From NCBI RefSeq assembly GCF_040215725.1, contig NZ_CP157968.1, positions 1,116,001-1,180,000 on the forward strand: a stretch of DNA of 64,000 nucleotides, written 5' to 3'. The stretch comes from Rhizobium sp. ZPR4. Lineage in GTDB: Bacteria; Pseudomonadota; Alphaproteobacteria; Rhizobiales; Rhizobiaceae. Below the pieces are notes generated by a model. It was not told the origin of the DNA. It was given only the letters and a program-made list of their open reading frames with translations, and did not search any database. Below are positions 25,557 to 34,404 of this stretch, in pieces (position 1 is the first letter of the stretch; each line of letters begins with the position of its first letter). The position numbers and the translations under genes are program-made.

Positions 25557-26471
25557 ATGGAGAGACACGTGGCCGCAATCCCGACGCAGGAAGCCTTTCT
25601 GCCCTTTCGCGAATACCGGACATGGTACCGCATCACCGGTTCGCTCGACTCTGGCAGGCTGCCGCTCATCGTTGCCCATGGCGGGCCGGGCTGCACCCAT
25701 GATTATGTCGACAGTTTCAAGGGCATTGCCGAGATCGATGGCCGTGCCGTCATCCATTACGATCAGCTTGGCAACGGCAAGTCCACGCGACTGCCGGAGA
25801 AAGGACCTGACTTCTGGACGCCGGCGCTGTTTCTTGATGAACTGGATACGCTGCTGAAGCATCTCGGCATTCAGGATCGCTACGCTTTTCTCGGCCAATC
25901 TTGGGGTGGCATGCTCGGCGCCGAACATGCGGTGCGGCGGCCAAAGGGGCTGAAGGCACTGGTGATCGCCAATTCGCCGGCCAACATGCATACCTGGGTC
26001 GCCGAAGCCAACCGCCTTCGCGAGGAGCTGCCGCAGGAGGTGCAGGACACGCTATTGAGGCACGAGCAGGCCGGCACGATCACCGATCCGGAATATATCA
26101 CCGCTTCCCGCGTCTTTTACGATCGCCATGTCTGCCGTGTCGTGCCGTGGCCGGAAGAGGTTGCCCGCACCTTCGCCACTATGGATGAGGACAACACCGT
26201 TTACCGCAACATGAACGGCCCGACCGAGTTTCACGTCATCGGTACGATGAAGGACTGGACGATCGAAGACAGGCTTGCCCTTATCGAGGCGCCGACCCTG
26301 CTGATCTCCGGCAAATACGACGAGGCGACACCGCTGGTGGTCAAGCCCTATGTCGATCGCGTCAAGGGTTGCGAATGGGTACTCCTCGAAAATTCGAGCC
26401 ATATGCCGCATGTCGAAGAGAAGGATCTTTGCCTGAAGACGGTTTCAGGCTTCCTGGAACGGCATGATTGA
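25557..26471 (+). CDS. Proline iminopeptidase-type alpha/beta hydrolase (second copy)
   Basis: Hydrolase of 304 residues, related to the first copy at 23698-24588. It shows [10 protein letters not shown] (oxyanion hole), the nucleophile elbow GQSWGGMLG, the SGKYDEATP acid segment and the catalytic-His region SSHMPHVEE. The ATG follows AAAGG. It lies 54 bp after luxR on the same strand and is probably co-transcribed with it. Two related iminopeptidase genes bracketing one LuxR solo may serve different peptides or one signal-converting and one catabolic role. Confidence 0.85.
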   Translation: MERHVAAIPTQEAFLPFREYRTWYRITGSLDSGRLPLIVAHGGPGCTHDYVDSFKGIAEIDGRAVIHYDQLGNGKSTRLPEKGPDFWTPALFLDELDTLLKHLGIQDRYAFLGQSWGGMLGAEHAVRRPKGLKALVIANSPANMHTWVAEANRLREELPQEVQDTLLRHEQAGTITDPEYITASRVFYDRHVCRVVPWPEEVARTFATMDEDNTVYRNMNGPTEFHVIGTMKDWTIEDRLALIEAPTLLISGKYDEATPLVVKPYVDRVKGCEWVLLENSSHMPHVEEKDLCLKTVSGFLERHD

Positions 26472-26554
26472 TCTTGTAGCCTCCAACGCGTGTCCAGCGA
26501 CAGTGACATGAGGCCTACTCGTCATGGACAGATTAGTGCGGGCCATGCGGTGTT

Positions 26555-27799
26555 TCAGATCCCTTTGTGCAGCACAGGACGCCCATTGTCGAAGCTCTTG
26601 CGTCCTTTTTTCCAACCGGCAATCACCCGGGCGATCTCACGCACGGCAGCGCGGGGGCCGGAGCTGTCGAGGAGCACGATTGTCGCGTCACCACCGGCTT
26701 GCAGACGCGCGCGCCCGTTGAGTTGGCTCGCTGCCATTTTGCTCACCATGTCGAAGACCAGGGCTATCTCGTCGTCGCGCGCCAGTTGAGCGACATTGGC
26801 GTACAGATTGGCCATGCGGATTAATGAAGCGTCGCCATAGGGCGTGAAGGGATTGAGAATATTGTTGGTCGCAATGGAGGTGACGACGCCGCGAGTTGCA
26901 AGCACATGGGCCGGTGCGATGCCACGCGGGACCAGCCGGTCATATCCACGGCCCATCAGGAACAGATCGGTTGCCGGAAGCACCGACAGTGCAATCCTGG
27001 CGTCCGCGAGACTATCGGCGATGGCAAGGATCCGGGCGTTGGGCATGGCCGACAGATTGGTAACATGACCAATCGATACACGACCTTGCCAGCCATGGCG
27101 CAGCGTCGTGTCGATCACCTTGGGCAGATCGGTTCGATCGGGATCGAGACTGAAGTCGAGATGAAAGTCGACTGAAACATTGTGTTTTTCTGCCAAGGCA
27201 AAAATCATGTCCACATGCTGACCGGGGGATGGATCCGTATAAGGACAGCCGCCCACCAGATCCGCACCAGCTGCAAGTGCTGTGTCGAGCATGTCGTATG
27301 TTTGGGGCTCGTTCGTGAGCCCGTCCTGAGCGAAGGCGCATATTTCGATGTCGACCGCGAAGGCGTAATCACCTCGGATACGCTTGATCGCCTCGAAGGA
27401 ACGGAAGCCGGCGCGAGGATCGATCTCGACGAAGGCGCGCATCCGCGTCGTGCCGTGGGAAATCGCTTTCTCGACAACGCGTGCGGCTCGTGCGTAGACA
27501 TCATCCTCGTTGAAACCTGCCTTGGCTCTGGCCACTTCGCGCACGGCCTCGGCAAGCGTGCCTTCGCAAATCGTGCAGCGATCGAGAATACAGGTCTTGT
27601 CGAGATGAATGTGCGTGTCGACAAATCCGCCAAAGGCGAAGCTACTCTGGCCGTCAACATCCGATACGGCGTCGCATCGTATGCGGGGTTCGATGGCCGC
27701 GATCTGGTCGCCTCGCACGGCGATGTCGACGAGATCGCCATCTTCCTCGACACGGACATTTCGGATGACGAGATCGAACGGTTGCCCGGTGACGCTCAC
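26555..27799 (-). CDS. Cytosine-deaminase-type amidohydrolase
   Basis: Amidohydrolase-superfamily enzyme of 414 residues. The N-terminal metal motif is FVDTHIHLDKTCILDR (H-x-H-x-D, as in CodA and N-isopropylammelide hydrolases). Further ligands are seen in VDFHLDFSLD and in SIGHVTNLSAM. A later Asp would be in VTSIATNNILNPFTPYGD, where the usual cytosine-deaminase GxDN is changed to ATNN. The gene starts with GTG overlapping the stop of the gamma-glutamyltransferase gene (27796-27799), so the two are coupled. The substrate is not known; an N-acyl or cyclic amide derived from a gamma-glutamyl compound is possible. Confidence 0.8.
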   Translation of the reverse strand: MSVTGQPFDLVIRNVRVEEDGDLVDIAVRGDQIAAIEPRIRCDAVSDVDGQSSFAFGGFVDTHIHLDKTCILDRCTICEGTLAEAVREVARAKAGFNEDDVYARAARVVEKAISHGTTRMRAFVEIDPRAGFRSFEAIKRIRGDYAFAVDIEICAFAQDGLTNEPQTYDMLDTALAAGADLVGGCPYTDPSPGQHVDMIFALAEKHNVSVDFHLDFSLDPDRTDLPKVIDTTLRHGWQGRVSIGHVTNLSAMPNARILAIADSLADARIALSVLPATDLFLMGRGYDRLVPRGIAPAHVLATRGVVTSIATNNILNPFTPYGDASLIRMANLYANVAQLARDDEIALVFDMVSKMAASQLNGRARLQAGGDATIVLLDSSGPRAAVREIARVIAGWKKGRKSFDNGRPVLHKGI

Positions 27800-29433
27800 A
27801 GCAGGATTGCGCCTCCGTCGCTGCGTGGATCATGCGCACCGTCGATCGCCCCGCCTTCGCCGATGCGGATCACGCCGGCTTGGCCGCCAAGCGGACTGAG
27901 CGCGTCGATGGTCGAGATTTCATGGCCCATGGCTCCGAGCGCGGAGACCGCTTCGATGCCGATATTTTCCTCGATCTTCAGGCTGTTGCGGCTGTCCGAG
28001 AAGGTCCGGCCGAGCAGGAACCGCGGGCGCGCGAGCGCTGCAGCTGGATCAAGGCCGTGGTCGATAAGCAGGCTGAGCAGCAGCGACAGTGTCTGTGGCT
28101 GTCCGTCCGCGCCCTGTGTACCGTAGACCAGGTGCGGACGCCCGCCTTTCAGTGCAAGGCCCGGATTGAGCGTATAGAAAGGACGCTTCCCCGGTTGGAT
28201 GCAATTGGGATTTGCCGGTTCGGTGCTGAAGGCCGCTCCCCTGTTTTGCCAGAGTAGACCGGTGTCGCCGACTACCACGCCGCTACCCCAGTCGAAATAG
28301 AGGCTTTGCAGCAGGGATGCACATCTTCCATCGGCATCCACGGCTGCAAGCAGCGAGGTGTCGCCGTGTCGATAATCTTGTGGCCAGGGCAGGGCTTGTG
28401 CCGGATCGATCGCCGCAGCCTTGGCGGCAAGGTGGGCTGGATCGAGAAGGTGTTTCGAGACGTCAGCGGCAAAGCGGGGATCGGCGATCGCGTGCCGGTC
28501 GAGGAACGCCTGTTTCACGGCCTCGACCAGCGCATGATAATAGGCCGGGCTGTCGGGCTGGAAGTCCGCCATCGGCAGGTGATTGAGCACACCCATGATG
28601 CCGAGGGTGGTTATTCCTTGGGTCGGTGGCGGTGGGGCGAGGAGTATCGTGTCGCGATAGGTCTGCTGCAGGGGAGCCACAATATCTGTTTGCGTGGCGG
28701 CAAGATCGGCGGCGGAGAGCGGAGAGCCGGCCTCGGCAAGCCCGCTCGCAATTCGGCGGGCGAGCGCACCTTCATAGAATTCGCGGGTGCCATGACGCGC
28801 TATAGCCTTGAGCGTCCGCGCCAAGGCAGGCTGGTGCTGGATGCCGCCAGAGCAGAAGAGCCCGTTGAAGCCCGGCCAGCCGCTCAGCTCATCGCGCCGG
28901 AATTCGTACCAGAAGGCTTGCGACTTGCTGACTTCGAAGCCGCCGTCCGCGAGCGCGATGGCGTCGTCGAGAAGGGCCGGCAATCGTTCTGTACCGCCCC
29001 ATTCGGCGGCGGAATAGGCAAGCACTTTTTCCCAGCTATCCACGAGGCAGGCCGTCGTCAGTGTAGAGGCTGAGCCCCGCAAAGGTATGTCTTCACGCGG
29101 AATGGCCGCAGCTGCCTGCCCGATACCGAGGAAAGTCTGTGCATTGCCTATTTCGTCCGCCACCAGCCAGACCGCGTCGCCGCCGAGCCCGCAGAAATGG
29201 GGGTAGGTGACCGATAGCGCAGCTCCGGCGGCAACCAGTGCTTCAATCGCATTGCCGCCGCGTCTGAGCACCTTCGCGCCTGCTTCGCTGGCCAGCCAAT
29301 GCGGTGTCGCGATCATGGCGCCCGACGATGGCGAATTGGTTCGAGTGTTCTGTCTGCTGGAAGGAGTCATGAAATCGGCGGTCGCACCGATGGCGATGAT
29401 GTCTTGTTCGGCATAGGTAAATCCTGGCGGCAT
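27796..29433 (-). CDS. Gamma-glutamyltransferase-family (Ntn) hydrolase
   Basis: Ntn-hydrolase of 545 residues in the gamma-glutamyltranspeptidase family, made as a proenzyme that self-cleaves before a catalytic Thr. The predicted cleavage point is the Thr in HGDTSLLAAVDADG near residue 355, followed by the small-subunit motifs GSGVVVGDTGLLWQNRG and the segment PGKRPFYTLNPGLALKGG. The large-subunit start (MIATPHWLASEAGAKVLRRGGNA) is typical. An alternative start is the ATG at 29370 (524 residues). No signal peptide is evident, so it is probably cytoplasmic. It is coupled to an amidohydrolase gene and close to the peptide-importer/iminopeptidase locus. Confidence 0.85.
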   Translation of the reverse strand: MPPGFTYAEQDIIAIGATADFMTPSSRQNTRTNSPSSGAMIATPHWLASEAGAKVLRRGGNAIEALVAAGAALSVTYPHFCGLGGDAVWLVADEIGNAQTFLGIGQAAAAIPREDIPLRGSASTLTTACLVDSWEKVLAYSAAEWGGTERLPALLDDAIALADGGFEVSKSQAFWYEFRRDELSGWPGFNGLFCSGGIQHQPALARTLKAIARHGTREFYEGALARRIASGLAEAGSPLSAADLAATQTDIVAPLQQTYRDTILLAPPPPTQGITTLGIMGVLNHLPMADFQPDSPAYYHALVEAVKQAFLDRHAIADPRFAADVSKHLLDPAHLAAKAAAIDPAQALPWPQDYRHGDTSLLAAVDADGRCASLLQSLYFDWGSGVVVGDTGLLWQNRGAAFSTEPANPNCIQPGKRPFYTLNPGLALKGGRPHLVYGTQGADGQPQTLSLLLSLLIDHGLDPAAALARPRFLLGRTFSDSRNSLKIEENIGIEAVSALGAMGHEISTIDALSPLGGQAGVIRIGEGGAIDGAHDPRSDGGAILL

Positions 29434-29920
29434 GATCTGGAAAGCCAGGCATGCAATACCGATGCCATAAGGAGCCGCAGCCGTGCGAGACTGATTTAAG
29501 CTATTGTATCTATTGAGAATAAATCAGTTTCCTGCCACCCAGGCAGCAACGATACCAAAGGCCGATCTTGGCCTCACACCTCAGCGAGTGCCTAGGAATT
29601 CGCATGCTCTTGTACAGGTGATGGAAAAAGTGGCGGTTCAGTCACCGCTGCAGTCCGAAAGGTGGTGTTGCCATTGGATGATGTGCGGTGCTGTCTGCAA
29701 GTGTCATCCCCAATCTCAATCGCAGCGTATTATATCGCTGTCTGCCGCAAAATGATGCTCGGATGCATTCGTCACCGCCTCCTGCGAGGAAGACGGGGAT
29801 GAGTAAGTTTTCAGCCATGAGGGGGATGACAAAGCCGCCCGCTCTCCTATTCTCACGGAGCAGATCATTTCTTGAATGTCGGCAGCCGCCGAGTTCGATC
29901 TTGACCGTTGGGAGGACATC
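29434..29920. other. Intergenic region without a convincing gene
   Basis: These 487 bases separate the divergent gamma-glutamyltransferase and epimerase genes. The part next to the former is AT-rich and carries the inverted repeat at 29491-29527. I found no frame with a good ribosome site and protein-like composition. Weak protein-like stretches on the minus strand near 29716-29870 could be a gene remnant. Confidence 0.5.
29491..29527. promoter_or_regulatory. Inverted repeat upstream of the gamma-glutamyltransferase gene
   Basis: CTGATTTA (29491-29498) and TAAATCAG (29520-29527) are perfect inverted copies 21 bp apart in an AT-rich stretch, 58-94 bp upstream of the coding start. Position and symmetry suggest an operator or promoter element. 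No regulator can be assigned. Confidence 0.35.
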
Positions 29921-30874
29921 ATGACGCGCACGGTGATTATCGGTGCAACGGGCCATGTCGGCACCTATCTCGTGCCGCGGCTGATCGAGGCAGGTCATGA
30001 TGTCGTGGCGATCAGCCGAGGCCAAGCCAAACCCTATTCGCCGAACAAAGCGTGGAATGATGTTGAGATGCAGGCGATGGATCGCGCTGCGATGGAGAAG
30101 GAAGGCAGCTTTGGTCCAGCCATTCGCGCGTTGAAGCCGGATATCGTCATCGACATGATCTGCTTCACGCTCGACAGCGCAAGGCATCTGACCGAGGCGC
30201 TCACCGATCATGTCGGCCATTTCCTGCACACGGGCACGATCTGGACGCATGGATTTTCGACCGTCGTGCCGACGCCGGAAGAAGCGCCGAAGCAGCCCTT
30301 CGGTGATTATGGCATCCAGAAAGCCGCGATCGAAGCATATCTGCTTGATGAGGCGCGCCGCAGGGGATTTCCCGCGACCCTGATCCATCCCGGTCATATT
30401 GTCGGTCCAGGCTGGGCGCCCCTCAATCCCGCCGGGCATTTTAATCTATCCGCCTTCTCGACTTTGGCGCGGGGTGAAACCCTCGTCTTGCCGAATTTCG
30501 GCCTGGAGACGGTCCACCATGTTCATGCCGATGACGTCGCGCAGATGTTCATGGGCGCCATTGCCAACTGGCGGGCCTCGACGGGAGAGGCTTTCCATGC
30601 GGTTTCAAGCGGCGCTCTGACGCTCAGGGGCTATGCAGAAGCGATGTCGCGATGGTTCGGACATGAGCCGAAGCTGGAATTCCTGCCCTATGGGGCGTGG
30701 ACCGAAGGCCAGTCGGTGGAAGATGCGCAGGCGACCTGGGAGCACATTGCCAGAAGCCCGAATTGCTCGATTTCGAAGGCCGAGCGGCTGCTCGGCTACC
30801 GGCCTCGCTACACCTCGCTGCAGGCTGTTCAGGAAGCGGTTGCCTGGCTGGTGGAGAGGGGCCGGATCGGCTAA
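29921..30874 (+). CDS. NAD-dependent epimerase/dehydratase-family protein
   Basis: Extended-SDR protein of 317 residues. The cofactor motif IIGATGHVGTYLVPRL lies at the N-terminus (GxxGxxG form), with YGIQK as the catalytic YxxxK and HPGHIVGPGWAPLNPAG after it, as in isoflavone-reductase/epimerase-like members. The ATG at 29921 follows GGAGG; an upstream in-frame start at 29876 lacks a ribosome site. It is a single gene between two minus-strand genes. The substrate is probably a nucleotide-sugar or free sugar derivative, not determinable here. Confidence 0.82.
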   Translation: MTRTVIIGATGHVGTYLVPRLIEAGHDVVAISRGQAKPYSPNKAWNDVEMQAMDRAAMEKEGSFGPAIRALKPDIVIDMICFTLDSARHLTEALTDHVGHFLHTGTIWTHGFSTVVPTPEEAPKQPFGDYGIQKAAIEAYLLDEARRRGFPATLIHPGHIVGPGWAPLNPAGHFNLSAFSTLARGETLVLPNFGLETVHHVHADDVAQMFMGAIANWRASTGEAFHAVSSGALTLRGYAEAMSRWFGHEPKLEFLPYGAWTEGQSVEDAQATWEHIARSPNCSISKAERLLGYRPRYTSLQAVQEAVAWLVERGRIG

Positions 30875-30896
30875 AGCTCAGGCGTTCGGGCCTAAA

Positions 30897-32114
30897 TCAA
30901 CTGGCCTTGAGCCAGGAATCCATGCCCCTGGCCGCCGCACGCCCCGTCGCAAAGCAGGCAGTCAGGAGGTAGCCGCCGGTCGGGGCTTCCCAATCGATCA
31001 TTTCTCCGGCGGTGAAGATGCCGGGCAGCTTTTTCAGCATGTATCTCTCGTCGAGCTCATCCCAACGAATGCCGCCGGCGGACGAGATGGCCTCGGCAAT
31101 GGGCCTTGGTCTCAATAATGGAATCGGCAAAGCCTTGATCAAGCGGGCCAGACTTTCCGGATGCGAGAGAGCGGCGGGATCGGCAAGCTCGCGCAAAAGT
31201 CCGGCCTTGGCGCCCTCGATCCCGGTGCCCTTGCGTAGGCGATTGGAGAAACTGGCCTTGGGGTCCTGCCGTGCCAGATCGCGCGCCAAACGCTCTTCGT
31301 CGCGTCCGGGTGCCAGATCGATAATCAGCGAGGCCTCGCCCTTTTTTGCCAAACGGTCACGCAGCGAGGCGGCGTGTGCATAGACCAGGCTGCCCTCGAT
31401 CCCCGTTTTTGAGATCACGAATTCGCCGGGAAAAGTCCCTGCCTGCGATGTCGCCGTTACGGCTTTCAGTGGTTCGCCGGCAAAACGCTCGCTGAACATC
31501 GCGCTCCAGGTGACGTCGAAACCGCAATTGGCTGGCTGGAAAGCAGCGATGTCGATCCCCTTGTCGCGAAGCCAGCTGACCCATGCCACGTCCGACCCGA
31601 GCCGTGCATAGCTCGCACCACCAAGTGCGAGCAGAACGGCGTCATGACGCATAAGTGCGCGCCCCTTCGGTGTTTCGAATACCAAGGCGCCATCCTCGAA
31701 GCCGCACCAGCGATGCCGTGTCATAATGCTGACACCGCGCGCCTCCAGCCTCGCCAGCCAGGCGCGCAGCAGGGGCGATGCCTTCATGACTTTCGGGAAG
31801 ACGCGGCCGGAAGAGCCGACAAAGGTTTCCGTTCCAAGGCTTTCCGCCCAGGCTCTGATGTCATCCGGCTGGAAATCGTCAAGCGCGGTGCGCAATCGGG
31901 CCGAGGCAGCGCCGAAGCGGGTGGCAAAAAGGCCGTAGTTTTCCGAGTGCGTGATGTTGAGGCCGGATTTTCCGGCCAGTAGAAACTTGCGCGCCACCGT
32001 CGGCATGCTGTCGTAGACCGCGATGCAATGGCCGAGCAGTGACAAGGTCTCTGCCGCCATCAATCCGGTAGGGCCGCCGCCTATGATTGCGATTTGCTTT
32101 TTGGTCATGCTCAC
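30897..32114 (-). CDS. BaiN/HI0933-family NAD(P)/FAD flavoprotein
   Basis: Flavoprotein of 405 residues. The N-terminal dinucleotide motif IAIIGGGPTGLMAAETLSLLG is followed by SGKSGLNITHSE-type residues (LLAGKSGLNITHSENY), the hallmark of the HI0933/BaiN family. The C-terminal end LPGIFTAGEMIDWEAPTGGYLLTACFATGRAAARG is the conserved FAD-closing region. Two ATGs six bases apart are possible starts. It is convergent with the epimerase gene, with 22 bp between stops. The biochemical role of most bacterial members is not established. Confidence 0.85.
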   Translation of the reverse strand: MSMTKKQIAIIGGGPTGLMAAETLSLLGHCIAVYDSMPTVARKFLLAGKSGLNITHSENYGLFATRFGAASARLRTALDDFQPDDIRAWAESLGTETFVGSSGRVFPKVMKASPLLRAWLARLEARGVSIMTRHRWCGFEDGALVFETPKGRALMRHDAVLLALGGASYARLGSDVAWVSWLRDKGIDIAAFQPANCGFDVTWSAMFSERFAGEPLKAVTATSQAGTFPGEFVISKTGIEGSLVYAHAASLRDRLAKKGEASLIIDLAPGRDEERLARDLARQDPKASFSNRLRKGTGIEGAKAGLLRELADPAALSHPESLARLIKALPIPLLRPRPIAEAISSAGGIRWDELDERYMLKKLPGIFTAGEMIDWEAPTGGYLLTACFATGRAAARGMDSWLKAS

Positions 32115-32277
32115 CCGGTGCCGCTTGCCTATTGCTCTCTAGGGCCGGATGGGGTCAGAAGGCAAGATCGTTGCCGTGTCCCGACCCAAACTCGCCCTCA
32201 TTCAGATGGTTACGGCGGCAGCGGGAGCTCCGCGTTTCCTGCCGGCATCTTTCTCCATATTCAAATTTAAATCGATA

Positions 32278-32291
32278 TAACCATATAGTTA
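32278..32291. promoter_or_regulatory. TetR operator, copy 1 (upstream of tetR)
   Basis: TAACCATATAGTTA differs at one base from the perfect palindrome at 33201-33214. It lies 106 bp before the tetR start. One copy before the regulator and one before the adjacent operon is the usual arrangement for autoregulated TetR repressors. Confidence 0.65.
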
Positions 32292-32397
32292 CTATTGCCC
32301 TCGATTTACCAGGGGCTGTCAACTTATGCGATGATCGGTTACTTATCGGCGTGAGGATGGGCCGCATAAGCCTTACGAAATGCCGCCGGGAGCCATG

Positions 32398-33105
32398 ATG
32401 TCAGAAGCCAAGACCGTGAAGCGCAGCGCAAAGAGTGCAGACCTTGCGAATGCAGAGCAAACATCCTCGCGCACGGCTTCGGAACGGCCCCGTCTCAGGG
32501 ATGCGGAACGCACCAGTAAGGCGATTTTGGCCGCCGCTACTAAGGAATTTGCCGAGCGTGGCTATGGCGGTGCCCGCGTCGATGCAATCGCCGAGCGCGC
32601 CAAGATCAACAAGCGAATGCTCTACCACTATTTCGGCGGCAAGGATGCGCTCTATGTCGCCGTTCTGGAAGGCAGTTATATCGCCATTCGCTCGGCGGAA
32701 GCGCGGCTCGATCTTTCGCATCGCTCGCCTCAAGACGGCATGCGGGAGCTGGTTGTCTTCACCTGGCAATATTTCCTGGATCACCCGGAGTTCCTGGGGA
32801 TTCTCAGCACGGAAAACATGCACAAGGCACGTTTTCTGAAGCGTTCGGCGCGCATTTTCGAACTGCACTCGCCGCTGGTATCGGAGATTTCCGGCCTGCT
32901 CGACCGCGGCGCGGCAACGGGCGTATTCCGCAATGACTGCGATCCGGTGAAGATCTATATGAGCATTGCGGCACTTGGCTCGTTCTTCCTGACGAACCGC
33001 TGGACGCTCTCGACGATCTTCCGCCGCAACCTCTCGGACAAGAGCGAAATCGACGCCTGGGGCGAGCATATCGTCGATGTGATTTTCGCCTATCTGCGCC
33101 CCTAA
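32398..33105 (+). CDS. TetR-family transcriptional regulator
   Basis: Repressor-type regulator of 235 residues. The TetR helix-turn-helix lies at about residues 40-90 (AILAAATKEFAERGYGGARVDAIAERAKINKRMLYHYFGGKDALY split), and a ~140-residue ligand/dimer domain follows. A charged, low-complexity tail of about 35 residues precedes the HTH. The ATG at 32398 is used because CGGGAG lies at the right distance; an in-frame ATG sits 3 bp upstream. It is followed by a dehydrogenase/DUF993/isomerase operon on the same strand, and both promoters carry the same 14-bp palindrome. It is therefore the likely local repressor, responding to a sugar-like inducer. Confidence 0.88.
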   Translation: MSEAKTVKRSAKSADLANAEQTSSRTASERPRLRDAERTSKAILAAATKEFAERGYGGARVDAIAERAKINKRMLYHYFGGKDALYVAVLEGSYIAIRSAEARLDLSHRSPQDGMRELVVFTWQYFLDHPEFLGILSTENMHKARFLKRSARIFELHSPLVSEISGLLDRGAATGVFRNDCDPVKIYMSIAALGSFFLTNRWTLSTIFRRNLSDKSEIDAWGEHIVDVIFAYLRP

Positions 33106-33200
33106 AAATCCCGGGGCAACAACCCCTGCAACGACAGATGATTGCCGCTGTGGCCACTGATGATGGCCGTTGACAGCATCGCGTCGCCGTGTCAGTTATG

Positions 33201-33214
33201 TAACTATATAGTTA
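33201..33214. promoter_or_regulatory. TetR operator, copy 2 (upstream of the dehydrogenase operon)
   Basis: TAACTATATAGTTA is a perfect 14-bp palindrome 20 bp before the start codon of the Gfo/Idh/MocA gene, between the promoter zone and the GGGAGG ribosome site. Repressor bound here would block transcription initiation or early elongation. Confidence 0.7.
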
Positions 33215-33234
33215 TTTACGGGAGGAAGAAACTC

Positions 33235-34392
33235 ATGGCAACGAAGCCGATCGGCATCATCATGCACGGTATTACCGGCCGCATGGGCTATAACCAGCAT
33301 CTCGTGCGTTCCATCCTGGCGATCCGCGAACAGGGCGGCGTTCTTCTGTCGAACGGCGACCGGCTGATGCCCGAGCCGGTGCTCGTCGGCCGCAATGCCG
33401 AAAAGATCGAGGCGATTGCCCGCAAGCACGGTCTGTCGAAGACGACGACCGATCTCGACGCTGCTCTTGCCGATCCCAACAATACGATCTTCTTCGATGC
33501 CGGCTCGACGCAGATGCGCGTGGAGCTTCTCGAAAAGGCGATTGCCGCCGGCAAGCATGTCTATTGCGAAAAGCCGATCTCCGAGACGCTTGAGGAGGCG
33601 TTATCGGTAGCGGCTTCCGCCGAGCGTCGCGGCGTCAAGAACGGTGTCGTTCAGGACAAGCTCTTCCTGCCGGGTCTGCGCAAGATCGCCATGCTGCGCG
33701 ACAGCGGCTTCTTCGGCAAGATCCTCTCCGTGCGGGGCGAATTCGGTTACTGGGTCTTCGAAGGCGATTGGGGGGTGAAGGCACAGCGTCCGTCCTGGAA
33801 CTACCGCAAAAAGGATGGCGGCGGCATGATTCTCGATATGCTGCCACATTGGCGCTATGTGCTCGACAATCTGTTTGGTGAGGTAAAGTCCGTCAGCTGC
33901 CTCGGCGCAACGCATATTCCAAGCCGCGTCGATGAGAATGGCAACACCTATGCTGCCGATGCCGACGACGCCGCCTATGCTACCTTCGAGCTCGAAGGCG
34001 GCGTTATCGCGCATATCAACTCCTCCTGGGCAGTGCGCGTGCGTCGCGACGATCTCGTCACCTTCCAGGTCGACGGCACGCATGGATCGGCCGTCTGCGG
34101 TCTGATGCGTTGCTGGACGCAGCATCGCGTCAATACGCCGAAGCCCGTCTGGAACCCGGATCAGCCGCAACCGATCAATTTCTTCGACACCTGGGAAGAA
34201 GTGCCGGAGACGCAGGCCTTCGACAATGGCTTCAAGGCGCAGTGGGAGCAGTTCCTGTGCCATGTGGCCGAGGATGCGCCGTGGAAGTTCACGCTTCGCG
34301 AGGGCGCCAAGGGCGTGCAGCTTGCAGAGCTTGCACAGAAGAGCTGGGCGGAGCGTCGCTGGATCGACGTGCCTTCTCTTTCGGCGCGCTAG
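33235..34392 (+). CDS. Gfo/Idh/MocA-family sugar dehydrogenase
   Basis: NAD(P)-dependent oxidoreductase of 385 residues acting on a sugar or inositol-like substrate. The N-terminal Rossmann segment is GIIMHGITGRMGYNQH. The family motif EKPISETLEEAL (EKP) lies near residue 110, and the active-site region contains GGGMILDMLPHWRYVLDNLFG with the conserved D-x-x-x-H arrangement. The ATG at 33235 follows GGGAGG; the frame stays open upstream to 33142 but would cover the operator. It is the first gene of a three-gene catabolic operon. Confidence 0.85.
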   Translation: MATKPIGIIMHGITGRMGYNQHLVRSILAIREQGGVLLSNGDRLMPEPVLVGRNAEKIEAIARKHGLSKTTTDLDAALADPNNTIFFDAGSTQMRVELLEKAIAAGKHVYCEKPISETLEEALSVAASAERRGVKNGVVQDKLFLPGLRKIAMLRDSGFFGKILSVRGEFGYWVFEGDWGVKAQRPSWNYRKKDGGGMILDMLPHWRYVLDNLFGEVKSVSCLGATHIPSRVDENGNTYAADADDAAYATFELEGGVIAHINSSWAVRVRRDDLVTFQVDGTHGSAVCGLMRCWTQHRVNTPKPVWNPDQPQPINFFDTWEEVPETQAFDNGFKAQWEQFLCHVAEDAPWKFTLREGAKGVQLAELAQKSWAERRWIDVPSLSAR

Positions 34393-34404
34393 GAGGCTGA
34401 TCCC

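Noticed and set aside
29642..29870. Weak protein-like stretches upstream of the epimerase gene
   Set aside because: No start signal and no recognisable motif; could be a decayed gene, but the evidence is too thin to annotate.
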